Positions 50,871 through 59,610 of a stretch of 64,000 nt of DNA are shown here, piece after piece. Origin of the DNA: Fluviibacter phosphoraccumulans (GTDB lineage: Bacteria; Pseudomonadota; Gammaproteobacteria; Burkholderiales; Rhodocyclaceae). The notes under the pieces were generated by a model, which did no database searches, had not been told where the DNA came from, and saw only the letters and a program-made list of their open reading frames with translations. The position numbers and the translations under genes are program-made. The stretch is from contig NZ_AP019011.1 of assembly GCF_016110345.1 (NCBI RefSeq), positions 558,001 through 622,000 of the forward strand, written 5' to 3'. Positions within the stretch are counted from its first letter, which is position 1. The number at the start of each line of letters is the position of its first letter.

Positions 50871-53192
50871 ATGAATAACCCGGAACATGAACAGCATCCT
50901 CATGTTGAAAACACAGATGGTTCTCAGTTCAAAGACCCTGTCTGTGGAATGACTGTTGCGCCGCCTGGAAAAGGGCATGTGCTACATAATGATCACGACT
51001 ACTTTTTTTGTAGTGAAAAGTGCTTACATAAATTTGAAGCAGACCCTTCGCAATACGACGGTACAACGCCGCAAACGATACAGCCAGTTGTTGAAGGTGC
51101 GATTTATACCTGTCCGATGCATCCAGAGATTCGACAGAATGGCCCTGGAGTTTGCCCAAAATGCGGCATGGCACTTGAGCCTGAGTTGCCATCGCTAGAT
51201 GACGAAGAAAATCCAGAGTTAAAAGATTTCAAGCAACGTTTCTGGTGGACATTGCCATTGACAATAGTTGTGACAGTACTAGCAATGTTCGGTCATAAAC
51301 TTGGCTTGATGAGCATGGCTATGCAAACTTGGGTTGAGTTTGTGCTGTCTGTTCCAATTACTCTTTGGGCTGGTTGGCCTTTCTTTGAGCGCGGATTTCA
51401 GTCGGTGATTAACCGAAGCCCCAATATGTGGACGCTTATTGGTCTTGGGACAGGCGCAGCATTCCTCTATAGCGTTGTTGCAACCTTCGCTCCACAGGTA
51501 TTCCCGGAATCATTCTTTGCAATGGGTCGCGTGTCTGTTTATTTCGAAGCTGTGGCTGTCATCATTTCATTGACCCTGCTAGGTCAGGTTATGGAGCTCA
51601 AGGCTCGTTCTCAGACCTCGGCTGCAATCAAATCGTTACTAGGGCTTTCACCAAAAACAGCCCGAAGAATAGGTTCTGATGGTGTCGAAGAGGATATTCC
51701 ACTTTCCAATGTTCATGTGGGTGACAAGCTCCGAATACGCCCTGGAGAGAAAATCCCCGTTGATGGTGTTGTTCTGGAAGGTGAGAGTGCTTTAGACGAA
51801 TCAATGCTGACCGGGGAGCCGTTACCAGTTTCCAAACGACCTGGTGACAAGGTTATTGGCGCAACCATGAATACGTCAGGAAGTCTGGTGATGCGGTCAG
51901 AAAGAATCGGTTCTGCAACGGTTCTGGCTCAAATCATCCAGATGGTCGCTCAAGCGCAACGGTCTCGGGCTCCTATGCAGAGAATGGCCGATATTGTAGC
52001 GGGCTATTTTGTGGTGACTGTTGTTCTTATATCTTTACTGACTTTTGTGGTCTGGGGGCTTTTCGGGCCGCAGCCTAGCTGGGTTTATGCGCTGATCAAT
52101 GCTGTAGCTGTGTTGATTATTGCGTGTCCATGCGCACTAGGGTTAGCTACACCTATGTCGATCATGGTGGCGACTGGCAGGGCTGCTACCCAAGGGATTC
52201 TCTTTAGAGATGCTGCCGCCATTGAAAACCTAAGAAAGGTTAATGCCCTGATTGTTGATAAGACAGGGACGCTGACCGAAGGGAAGCCAGCCTTTAATAA
52301 AGCGATTGGAATAGGCGAATTCTCTGATGGTGAAGTGTTAAGGCTTGCTGCTAGCCTTGATCAGGGAAGTGAGCATCCGTTGGCAGAGGCCATTGTGCGT
52401 GCAGCACGAGAGCAGGGGGTGTCTTTGTTGGCACCTGAAGAATTCGAATCAAGCTCTGGAATCGGCGTTCGAGGTAAGGTCGATGGAAAGTCTCTGAGTC
52501 TTGGAAATACAACATTAATGACTCAGGTGGGTGTTTCCGTCGAAGCGCTCAGAAATGAAGCTGAGCAATTGCGTTCGGAAGGTGCAAGTGTTTTCTACTT
52601 GGCAGTTGATGGCCAATTTGCAGGTTTGTTAGCTGTTGCTGACCCCATAAAGACAACTACGCCAGAGGCCCTTAAAACTCTGGCTGAATCAGGTATCAAA
52701 GTTGTTATGGCAACTGGGGATGGTTTAACCACGGCCAAATCAGTAGGTGCCAAACTAGGCATTTCTGAGGTTTATGGCGAGGTTAAGCCGCAGGACAAAC
52801 TCAACCTGGTTGAGTCCTTGCAGAAGCAGGGGTATGTGGTTGCGATGGCCGGTGACGGGATCAATGATGCGCCAGCACTAGCCAAGGCAGACGTTGGCAT
52901 TGCTATGGGGACAGGTACAGATGTGGCGATGAATAGTGCACAACTGACCCTTGTTAAAGGCGATCTTCGTGGCATTTCTGTAGCCCGTGAGATATCTGTT
53001 GGTACCGTCCGGAACATGAAGCAGAACCTTATGTTTGCATTCTTGTACAACGCCCTTGGAATCCCTATCGCTGCCGGAGCCTTTTACCCGCTGACTGGTT
53101 GGCTGCTTTCGCCCCTGATTGCAGCACTTGCCATGAGTTTCAGTTCTGCTTCAGTTATCACGAATGCATTGCGGATGCGTGGGAGTAAGTAA
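50871..53192 (+). CDS. Copper-translocating P1B-type ATPase with YHS and HMBD domains
   Basis: The 773-residue pump begins with a YHS domain (FKDPVCGMTVAPP, FFCSEKC) and a heavy-metal-binding domain (YTCPMHPEIRQNGPGVCPKC). The ATPase core follows: TGEP in the actuator, CPC at about residues 419-421, DKTGT near 463, the HP motif in GSEHPLAEA, and GDGINDAPA. It exports Cu(I) from the cytoplasm. It is followed 2 bases later by a cytochrome c gene. Confidence 0.95.
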   Translation: MNNPEHEQHPHVENTDGSQFKDPVCGMTVAPPGKGHVLHNDHDYFFCSEKCLHKFEADPSQYDGTTPQTIQPVVEGAIYTCPMHPEIRQNGPGVCPKCGMALEPELPSLDDEENPELKDFKQRFWWTLPLTIVVTVLAMFGHKLGLMSMAMQTWVEFVLSVPITLWAGWPFFERGFQSVINRSPNMWTLIGLGTGAAFLYSVVATFAPQVFPESFFAMGRVSVYFEAVAVIISLTLLGQVMELKARSQTSAAIKSLLGLSPKTARRIGSDGVEEDIPLSNVHVGDKLRIRPGEKIPVDGVVLEGESALDESMLTGEPLPVSKRPGDKVIGATMNTSGSLVMRSERIGSATVLAQIIQMVAQAQRSRAPMQRMADIVAGYFVVTVVLISLLTFVVWGLFGPQPSWVYALINAVAVLIIACPCALGLATPMSIMVATGRAATQGILFRDAAAIENLRKVNALIVDKTGTLTEGKPAFNKAIGIGEFSDGEVLRLAASLDQGSEHPLAEAIVRAAREQGVSLLAPEEFESSSGIGVRGKVDGKSLSLGNTTLMTQVGVSVEALRNEAEQLRSEGASVFYLAVDGQFAGLLAVADPIKTTTPEALKTLAESGIKVVMATGDGLTTAKSVGAKLGISEVYGEVKPQDKLNLVESLQKQGYVVAMAGDGINDAPALAKADVGIAMGTGTDVAMNSAQLTLVKGDLRGISVAREISVGTVRNMKQNLMFAFLYNALGIPIAAGAFYPLTGWLLSPLIAALAMSFSSASVITNALRMRGSK

Positions 53193-53194
53193 CA

Positions 53195-53719
53195 ATGCGA
53201 GCCAGTCATATAGTAGGCATTGGGTTACTTGGTATTGGGGTTGCAAGTTACCTGGTCATCAAAAATCTCAGTTTTGCAGCAGATCAACCCCATTCGCAAA
53301 CTGTTTACAAAGGCATAGAGCTTATAAGGGAGTACTCGATTCGCAGTCAATCGAAAAGCATAGAAGCCCCTAAAAACCTGGACGCTAACGAAAGGATACG
53401 CAGATCATCAGGTAACTACGATGCTATGTGTGCTTCATGTCATCTGAAGCCGGGAGTTGATAAGTCTGAGCTTAGTGTTGGTCTTTACCCAGCGCCGCCT
53501 AATCTGTCCAAAGAACGTCAACACGCAGATCCTGCTAGAGATTTCTGGATCATAAAGCATGGTGTTAAGGGTAGTGGCATGCCCTCATGGGGTGAGGTTG
53601 GCCTTACGGACGATGAGACCTGGGACTTAGTAGCGTTTGTTCGCGCTTTGCCGCAGATGAATAGACAAGATTATTCAAACGCTATCAAGAAAGGTATGGG
53701 GCATCATCATTCACATTAG
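53195..53719 (+). CDS. Mono-heme c-type cytochrome
   Basis: The 174-residue protein has an N-terminal hydrophobic anchor or signal (residues about 5-28), one heme site CASCH (about residue 80) and a distal Met in GSGMPSWG (about 130). The C terminus GHHHSH could bind metal. Similar cytochromes follow copper ATPase genes in other islands; its electron partner is unknown. A strong terminator follows. Confidence 0.87.
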   Translation: MRASHIVGIGLLGIGVASYLVIKNLSFAADQPHSQTVYKGIELIREYSIRSQSKSIEAPKNLDANERIRRSSGNYDAMCASCHLKPGVDKSELSVGLYPAPPNLSKERQHADPARDFWIIKHGVKGSGMPSWGEVGLTDDETWDLVAFVRALPQMNRQDYSNAIKKGMGHHHSH

Positions 53720-53751
53720 TTTGGTGCAGATTTCATCTGCACCAAACTACG
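53719..53751. terminator. Bidirectional terminator hairpin
   Basis: TTTGGTGCAGAT, a short loop, and ATCTGCACCAAA form a perfect 12-bp stem between two convergent genes. It begins just after the cytochrome c stop and ends at the stop of the minus-strand 73-residue gene, so it can serve both directions. Confidence 0.8.
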
Positions 53752-53968
53752 TGCTCGACCCAATCTGATTTCTTAGATCAGATTGTTGCCCTAATCGACC
53801 CATCAAAGCTTTGCCTTTGTTAAGGACTTCCGGATCCATGGAAATTTCTGTTGGATTAGGTCGTTCCTGGAGAGCAGATTGTCGTATCCGTTGAGCAGCA
53901 ATTCTGGGGCCGTGACCCACTGTGAAGGTTCCTCGTGCGATAGCCGTCATGATCCCTCGAGCTGTCAC
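53747..53968 (-). CDS. Small hypothetical basic protein (73 aa)
   Basis: Not recognised. The 73-residue product is basic at the N terminus (RGIMTAIARGTF) and Gln/Arg-rich later. Its ATG overlaps the stop of the ferredoxin reductase gene (ATGA), and the bidirectional terminator lies at its end. Both suggest a real last gene of the etf operon. An internal hairpin (AATCTGAT/ATCAGATT) lies near its 3' end. Confidence 0.5.
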   Translation of the reverse strand: MTARGIMTAIARGTFTVGHGPRIAAQRIRQSALQERPNPTEISMDPEVLNKGKALMGRLGQQSDLRNQIGSST

Positions 53969-54741
53969 TTTTCCACAAAAGCACGCTCTATGACGTAATC
54001 ACCTTGCACGCCTGTTTTTGGCGAGACTTTGAACCCTCTTTTCTCGAGCATTACGCTTGTATCTTCCAACATTGAAGGACTACCGCAGATCATCCCCCGG
54101 TCTGTTTCTGGATTGAGTGGTTCAATACCAAGGTCTGTGAAAAGTTTTCCCGATTCGATTAAATCAGTTAAACGACCTTGGTTTCGGTATGGTTCACGAG
54201 TTACTGTTGGGTAGTAGAATAGTTTCTTTTGAACTTCTTCTCCGAAGAACTCGTTGTTAGGCAGTTCGTTGCTAATAAAATCTTCATAGGCTAATTCGCT
54301 GACCGTACGAACCCCATGAATCAGTACGATCTTGTCATACTGTTCATACGCATCTGGGTCTTGAATTAGGCTGATAAAAGGCGCCAAGCCGGTTCCTGTC
54401 GAGAACATGAACAGTCTTTTGCCGGGTTTTAGATCGTTGAGAACAAGTGTGCCGGTTGGCTTTCGGCTCACAAGTATCTTATCCCCAACTTTCAGATGTT
54501 GCAGTAGCGAAGTCAGCGGCCCGTTTGGAACTTTGATGCTAAAAAATTCCAGGTGTTCCTCATAGTTAGGGCTGGCAATACTGTAGGCGCGAAGTAGTGG
54601 TTTGCCATTGACTTCGAGACCTATCATCACGAACTGGCCGTTCTCAAAACGTAAGCCCGAGTCACGCGTTGTTTTGAAACTAAAAAGTGTGTCGTTCCAA
54701 TGGTGAACAGAGGTAACGGTTTCGTGGTTGAAGTTGCTCAT
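53965..54741 (-). CDS. fpr: Ferredoxin--NADP+ reductase
   Basis: The 258-residue flavoenzyme has the FAD-binding RAYSIASP (about residues 50-57), an NADP-binding segment with LFMFSTGTGLAPFISLI (about 108-124), GMICGSPSMLEDT, and a C terminus FVEK. It matches the bacterial Fpr subclass. It is last but one in the operon etfB-etfA-fpr and could pass electrons between NADP(H) and ferredoxin or ETF. Confidence 0.93.
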   Translation of the reverse strand: MSNFNHETVTSVHHWNDTLFSFKTTRDSGLRFENGQFVMIGLEVNGKPLLRAYSIASPNYEEHLEFFSIKVPNGPLTSLLQHLKVGDKILVSRKPTGTLVLNDLKPGKRLFMFSTGTGLAPFISLIQDPDAYEQYDKIVLIHGVRTVSELAYEDFISNELPNNEFFGEEVQKKLFYYPTVTREPYRNQGRLTDLIESGKLFTDLGIEPLNPETDRGMICGSPSMLEDTSVMLEKRGFKVSPKTGVQGDYVIERAFVEK

Positions 54742-54745
54742 AATT

Positions 54746-55684
54746 TTAAACCGCGTTAGTTAATTGGGGAATGACATCGAATAGATCAGCGACTAGTCCA
54801 TAATCCGCTATCTGAAATATGGGTGCATCGGGGTCAAGGTTTACAGCCACAATAACCTTGCTATCCTTGATTCCGGCAGTGTGTTGTATTGAGCCAGAAA
54901 TTCCGAATGCAATGTATAGATCCGGCGCTACCTGTGTACCAGTCTGCCCAACTTGAGCATCATTGGGTGCATACCCAGCATCTACGGCAGCACGACTGGC
55001 ACCAATAGCAGCGTTCAGTTTTTCTGCAAGTGGGCCAAGCGTAGCTTGAAACTTCTCTTGGGATCCAAGAGAACGGCCACCTGAAATTACAATCCGTGCA
55101 TTGCCCAGTTCAGGTCGATCAGAAGACTGTTTTGTTTCGGACTGCCAAGTTGCAAGTTGAAGTCCCTGAGTAGGTACTTCAATCCTCTCTACATCTGCAG
55201 TGTTGGCTGGGTTTGATTCTGACGGTTTATAGCGACTTCCACGAATAGTCAGAACCTGAATAGGGTCATCACTCTGAACCGTAGCCACAAGGTTTCCGGC
55301 ATAAATCGGGCGCTTGAATGTCCTGTAGTCGAGGATTTCAATAACATCAGAAATCATCGAAACATCAGCCATTGCAGCAACACGCGGCAGTACATCTCGG
55401 GTGAATGAAGAGTGACCGCCAATGATGGTCCTGTACGAAGCAGCAATGCAGGTAATAAGTGGTGCTATGTCTTCCGCAACAGCGTGGATAAGGTGCGGAG
55501 CATCTGCAACTAAAACTTTATTGACACCACTTAGTTGGCGAGCTTCTTCGATTAATTCATCAAGATTGGCGCCGACAAGCAGGAGGTGAGTCTCATCGCC
55601 CAGTAACTTGGCTGCAGTGACTGCTTGGCGGGTCGAAATTTTAAGTGAATGACCGTTGTGATCGGCCAGAATCAGTATGGACAT
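54746..55684 (-). CDS. etfA: Electron transfer flavoprotein alpha subunit
   Basis: A 312-residue ETF alpha subunit. The N-terminal nucleotide-fold domain begins MSILILADHNG. The C-terminal FAD domain carries VISGGRSLGS, the signature GASRAAVDAGYAPNDAQVGQTG and IAFGISGSIQHTAG. It forms a heterodimer with EtfB and its start abuts the etfB stop. Confidence 0.95.
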   Translation of the reverse strand: MSILILADHNGHSLKISTRQAVTAAKLLGDETHLLLVGANLDELIEEARQLSGVNKVLVADAPHLIHAVAEDIAPLITCIAASYRTIIGGHSSFTRDVLPRVAAMADVSMISDVIEILDYRTFKRPIYAGNLVATVQSDDPIQVLTIRGSRYKPSESNPANTADVERIEVPTQGLQLATWQSETKQSSDRPELGNARIVISGGRSLGSQEKFQATLGPLAEKLNAAIGASRAAVDAGYAPNDAQVGQTGTQVAPDLYIAFGISGSIQHTAGIKDSKVIVAVNLDPDAPIFQIADYGLVADLFDVIPQLTNAV

Positions 55685-56433
55685 TACAGTACTCCGGCTT
55701 CATTCTTGAGCGCGTTTATTAGCTCATCAACGCTATTGAGGATCTTTGCTGGGCCTCGGCTTGCAGGGTATTCAACAGCAATAGTTTTAACCTTCAGATC
55801 TTGAAGGGGTTGCAGTGTTTCTGCCTCAATCGATTCAATAGGCTTTTTCTTGGCCATCATCAGATTTGGAAGCTTTACAAAGCGGGGAGCGTTAAGTCGT
55901 AGGTCAGCGCTGATAACAGCCGGAAGTTTCAATGACAAAGACTCAGTTCCGCCATCAACTTCTCTCACAACATGTGCCGTTTGATTTTCAATCGTCAATT
56001 GCGAGACAAAAGTACCTTGAGCCCAGCCAAGCAGACCTGCCAGCATTTGCGGTGCCTGGCCAGCATCATCGTCTACGGATTGCTTGCCCATAAGAACGAG
56101 AGTGGGTGCTTCCTTCTCAACGAGCGCTTTGAGTAATTTTGCAATGCCTAATGAACCAAGAGTCTTGTCAGTTTTAACAAGAATTGCTCTATCAGCCCCC
56201 ATCGCTAACCCGTGACGCAATACATCGTGGTTTGATTCAGTTCCAAAGGAAACCATTACAACCTCCGATGCTGTTCCAGCTTCTTTGAGACGGATAGCTT
56301 CTTCAATCGCATTTTCATCGAACGGATTGGGCGACATTTTGAGGCCGCTAATATCCACAGCCTTCCCATCAGCCGTTGGGTGAACCTGAATGTTGTAATC
56401 GACGACGCGCTTGATTGGAACAAGTATTTTCAC
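55684..56433 (-). CDS. etfB: Electron transfer flavoprotein beta subunit
   Basis: A 249-residue ETF beta subunit starting MKILVPIKRVVDYN, with KMSPNPFDENAIEEAIRLKE and the AMP/FAD-binding region LVLMGKQSVDDDAGQAPQML. It is the first gene of the minus-strand operon and diverges from the LysR gene, which probably regulates it. Confidence 0.95.
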   Translation of the reverse strand: MKILVPIKRVVDYNIQVHPTADGKAVDISGLKMSPNPFDENAIEEAIRLKEAGTASEVVMVSFGTESNHDVLRHGLAMGADRAILVKTDKTLGSLGIAKLLKALVEKEAPTLVLMGKQSVDDDAGQAPQMLAGLLGWAQGTFVSQLTIENQTAHVVREVDGGTESLSLKLPAVISADLRLNAPRFVKLPNLMMAKKKPIESIEAETLQPLQDLKVKTIAVEYPASRGPAKILNSVDELINALKNEAGVL

Positions 56434-56526
56434 TGGTGTATCCCCTTAATGTTCCAGCGTATTCTAGTGTCGGGTACAATATCTGTAAAACATATTGTTT
56501 CTATGTGCTTATTCGGTTTGATAGAT

Positions 56527-57453
56527 ATGAGATTTACGCTCCGACAATTAGAGATTTTTACGACGGTTGCCAGATTCGAAAGCGTCTCACGCGCTTCCGT
56601 ATTGCTTTCGTTGTCGCAGTCTGCAACAAGTACTGGTTTGTCAGAAATTGAAAAGCAGTTCGATGCTCCTCTGTTTGATCGCGTAGGTAAGAGCCTACGG
56701 CTGAATGATCTTGGGAGGCGGTTACTGCCTCAAGCCGTGGATTTTCTGGACCGAGCTAAGGGCATTGAGGATCTGCTTTCGGGCAAAAAGGGCTATGGGA
56801 ATCTCAATATTGGTGCAACGCTTACGATTGGTAACTACCTCGCTACATTAATTGCCGCTAATTTTCTTCAGTCATATCCAGATAGCGATCTCAAGCTCTC
56901 GGTGCATAACACGTCCTCGATCATGGATGGGCTGTTGCAGTTCGAGTTGGACTTAGGGTTGGTAGAGGGTTTCTGTGCCCATCCTGATCTACATGTTGAA
57001 CCATGGATTGAAGACGAACTTGTCATCTTCTGTGCGCCAGGCCATACCCTTGCAAGCCAGGAAAAAGTCAATTTGAAGCAACTGATGGCATATCCTTGGA
57101 TTATGCGTGAGCAGGGTTCTGGGACACGAGAACTCATTGACCAGGTTTTTGCTACACATAACGCCTATCCAACGATCAAGCTTGAACTTGAACACACAGA
57201 GGCCATTAAACGTGCCGTTGAATCTGGGTTGGGTTTGAGCTGTATTTCTCGGCTAGCGCTGCGAGACGCATTTAGAAGAGGCAGCTTGGTCCCTATCGAA
57301 ATGCCCAAGCTAAATTTGAAGCGCAACTTTCATTTTGTGCTACATAAACAGAAATTTATTACTACGGGCATACGTGATTTCCTGCAAGCTTGTAAGGAGT
57401 TCACAAAGGGCTCCAGCTCTGCAAATACAATCCAACTTCCTGAAATCCGATAA
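56527..57453 (+). CDS. LysR-family regulator of the etf block
   Basis: A 308-residue LysR protein. The winged helix-turn-helix is MRFTLRQLEIFTTVARFESV followed by SRASVLLSLSQSATS, then the linker and a periplasmic-binding-like effector domain. The ATG at 56527 was chosen since the frame upstream overlaps etfB. It lies between divergent etfBA and the ETF:quinone oxidoreductase gene 2 bases downstream. The inducer is unknown. Confidence 0.92.
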   Translation: MRFTLRQLEIFTTVARFESVSRASVLLSLSQSATSTGLSEIEKQFDAPLFDRVGKSLRLNDLGRRLLPQAVDFLDRAKGIEDLLSGKKGYGNLNIGATLTIGNYLATLIAANFLQSYPDSDLKLSVHNTSSIMDGLLQFELDLGLVEGFCAHPDLHVEPWIEDELVIFCAPGHTLASQEKVNLKQLMAYPWIMREQGSGTRELIDQVFATHNAYPTIKLELEHTEAIKRAVESGLGLSCISRLALRDAFRRGSLVPIEMPKLNLKRNFHFVLHKQKFITTGIRDFLQACKEFTKGSSSANTIQLPEIR

Positions 57454-57455
57454 TC

Positions 57456-59108
57456 ATGAATATCCAACGCGATGTAATGACCTACGATTTACTGATCGTA
57501 GGCGCTGGTCCAGCCGGTCTATCTGCTGCAATTCGTGCAAAGCAGTTGGCCAGTGCCGCTGGGAAAGAGTTAAGTGTCTGTGTTCTTGAGAAAGCTGCTC
57601 AGGTTGGCGCTCACATACTATCGGGTGCGGTGATTGATCCTTCGTCACTAGATGAACTTTTGCCATTTTGGAAAGATTCATCCCCGCTAAAAACACCGGT
57701 TGTGAATGAAAGCTTTTACTGGTTGACTTCGAAGCAGAGTTACTCCATTCCAATGCAGGTAATCCCCCCAGTCATGCATAACGATGGTTGTTTTATCGGT
57801 AGCTTGGGGGCGCTCTGCCAGTGGATGTCTGAACAGGCAGAAGCATTAGGAGTGGAGATTTATCCCGGTTTTTCCGCAGTAGATTTTGTTTACAACGATG
57901 ACGGATCGGTAAAGGGGGTGGTGACGGGAGATATGGGAGTCCATGCGTCCGGTGAGCCGAAACCGGAGTTTGCGTCTGGTATGGAAATACATGCGAGCTA
58001 TACCCTTGTGGCAGAGGGGACTCGAGGATCCCTAACTCGTATCGCCGAACAGCATTACGACCTGCGCTCTAACAATCAATTCCAAAAATACGGCATTGGG
58101 ATCAAAGAAGTCTGGGAGGTTTCACCAGAAAAACATCAGCCTGGTCTCGTCGAGCACTCTCTGGGTTACCCATTGAACAATTCAACAGGCGGGGGTTCAT
58201 TCTTGTATCACTATGGCAACAATCTTGTGTCGATTGGACTCGTTGTTCATTTGGATTATGAAAATCCTTATTTGTCACCGTATGAAGAGTTCCAGAGATT
58301 CAAGAGCCATCCGAAAAGCCATGTATTGCTCGAAGGTGGTAAACGTATTGCTTATGGGGCACGGTCTTTAAACGAAGGCGGGATTCAGTCATTGCCTGAA
58401 TTAGTGTTTCCCGGCGGTGCGCTTTTGGGGTGCGCTGCTGGCATGGTGAATGTGCCAAGAATTAAGGGGTCGCACAATGCTATGAAATCAGGAATGTTGG
58501 CAGGGGAAGCAGCATTTGAAGCAATATCAATCGGTAGGTCCGGTGATCTTCTAAAAGTGTATTCGGACAGTTTTAGAAAGTCATCGGTTTGGAAGGAGCT
58601 TTATACCGTTCGCAATGCCAAGCCCTATCTATCCCGATTTGGCACATTGCTCGGATCCTTTTTTGCTGCTCTGGAGTTATGGGCTACTAAGCTGGGGCTG
58701 AAAGCACCATGGAGCTTGAAACACCTCCGACCAGACTATCAGAGCCTAAAGCCAGCAATCCAGATGGAAAAGATCCAATACCCGAAACCTGATGGTGTCG
58801 TTAGCTTTGATCGATTAAGTTCTTTGGCGCTTTCTAACATTGCTCATGACCATGATCAGCCATGTCATCTGAGGCTAAAAAACTCAATGACACCCGTGGA
58901 TTTCAATCTAAAAGTTTTTGATGGGCCGGAACAACGCTATTGTCCGGCAGGTGTGTATGAGTTTGTGAATGTTGATCAGACGACACGATTGCAAATCAAT
59001 GCGCAAAACTGCATCCACTGTAAAACCTGCGACATCAAGGACCCATCTCAAAACATAGTGTGGATCCCCCCCGAAGGAGGGTCGGGTCCGATTTATATTC
59101 AAATGTAA
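57456..59108 (+). CDS. Electron transfer flavoprotein:ubiquinone oxidoreductase
   Basis: The 550-residue FAD and [4Fe-4S] membrane-associated enzyme starts with the dinucleotide fold LLIVGAGPAGLSAAIRAK. GAHILSGAVIDP and HNAMKSGMLAGEAAFEAI are family blocks. C-terminal ferredoxin cysteines are in YCPAGVYEF and NCIHCKTCDIKDP. It passes electrons from reduced ETF to quinone. It completes an electron route with etfAB; the dehydrogenase feeding it is not in the window. A start at 57477 is possible. Confidence 0.95.
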   Translation: MNIQRDVMTYDLLIVGAGPAGLSAAIRAKQLASAAGKELSVCVLEKAAQVGAHILSGAVIDPSSLDELLPFWKDSSPLKTPVVNESFYWLTSKQSYSIPMQVIPPVMHNDGCFIGSLGALCQWMSEQAEALGVEIYPGFSAVDFVYNDDGSVKGVVTGDMGVHASGEPKPEFASGMEIHASYTLVAEGTRGSLTRIAEQHYDLRSNNQFQKYGIGIKEVWEVSPEKHQPGLVEHSLGYPLNNSTGGGSFLYHYGNNLVSIGLVVHLDYENPYLSPYEEFQRFKSHPKSHVLLEGGKRIAYGARSLNEGGIQSLPELVFPGGALLGCAAGMVNVPRIKGSHNAMKSGMLAGEAAFEAISIGRSGDLLKVYSDSFRKSSVWKELYTVRNAKPYLSRFGTLLGSFFAALELWATKLGLKAPWSLKHLRPDYQSLKPAIQMEKIQYPKPDGVVSFDRLSSLALSNIAHDHDQPCHLRLKNSMTPVDFNLKVFDGPEQRYCPAGVYEFVNVDQTTRLQINAQNCIHCKTCDIKDPSQNIVWIPPEGGSGPIYIQM

Positions 59109-59110
59109 TA

Positions 59111-59593
59111 TTACTGCTGTTGGGCTTTAGATTTTATTGAGACCATTAGTGATGAACAAATAAGTGCCGACACGCTTAGAACGATAGCAGAATCGGCGAT
59201 ATTGAATGCAGGCCAGTGCCAAAAGCCCACATGAAGGTCAATGAAATCGACTACAGCACCCCGAGATAAACGATCCAGGAGGTTACTGATGGCACCCCCC
59301 AAAAGCAGGCTGTAACAAGTTTGCTCGTGGTGCTTTAGTTTTCCTTTGAGCAACATCAACGTCAAAAATACTGATACTGCTGATGCAATCGCTATAAAGA
59401 TATATTTTTGCCAGCCGTTAGCTTCTGCCAGAATACTGAAGGCAGCACCGGTATTCAAGACATATACCAGATTCAAAAAGGATGTTAAAAACATGCTTCC
59501 ACCCAGAGTCATTTCGGATTCAATCCAGAATTTCGAGCTTTGGTCCGCCAACACCACAAAAATGGCTAGAGCTGCCCATGAGTATCTGTGCAT
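59111..59593 (-). CDS. lspA: Lipoprotein signal peptidase (accessory copy)
   Basis: The 160-residue membrane aspartyl protease has four transmembrane helices, and the catalytic Asp residues are in GGAISNLLDRL and FNIADSAIVL. It releases lipoprotein signal peptides. Here it follows the cadmium ATPase gene by 17 bases, an arrangement common in mobile cad/pbr operons (compare PbrB/PbrC), and is likely an extra copy to the chromosomal gene. Confidence 0.92.
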   Translation of the reverse strand: MHRYSWAALAIFVVLADQSSKFWIESEMTLGGSMFLTSFLNLVYVLNTGAAFSILAEANGWQKYIFIAIASAVSVFLTLMLLKGKLKHHEQTCYSLLLGGAISNLLDRLSRGAVVDFIDLHVGFWHWPAFNIADSAIVLSVSALICSSLMVSIKSKAQQQ

Positions 59594-59610
59594 ATTGATT
59601 TTCGTTGGAA

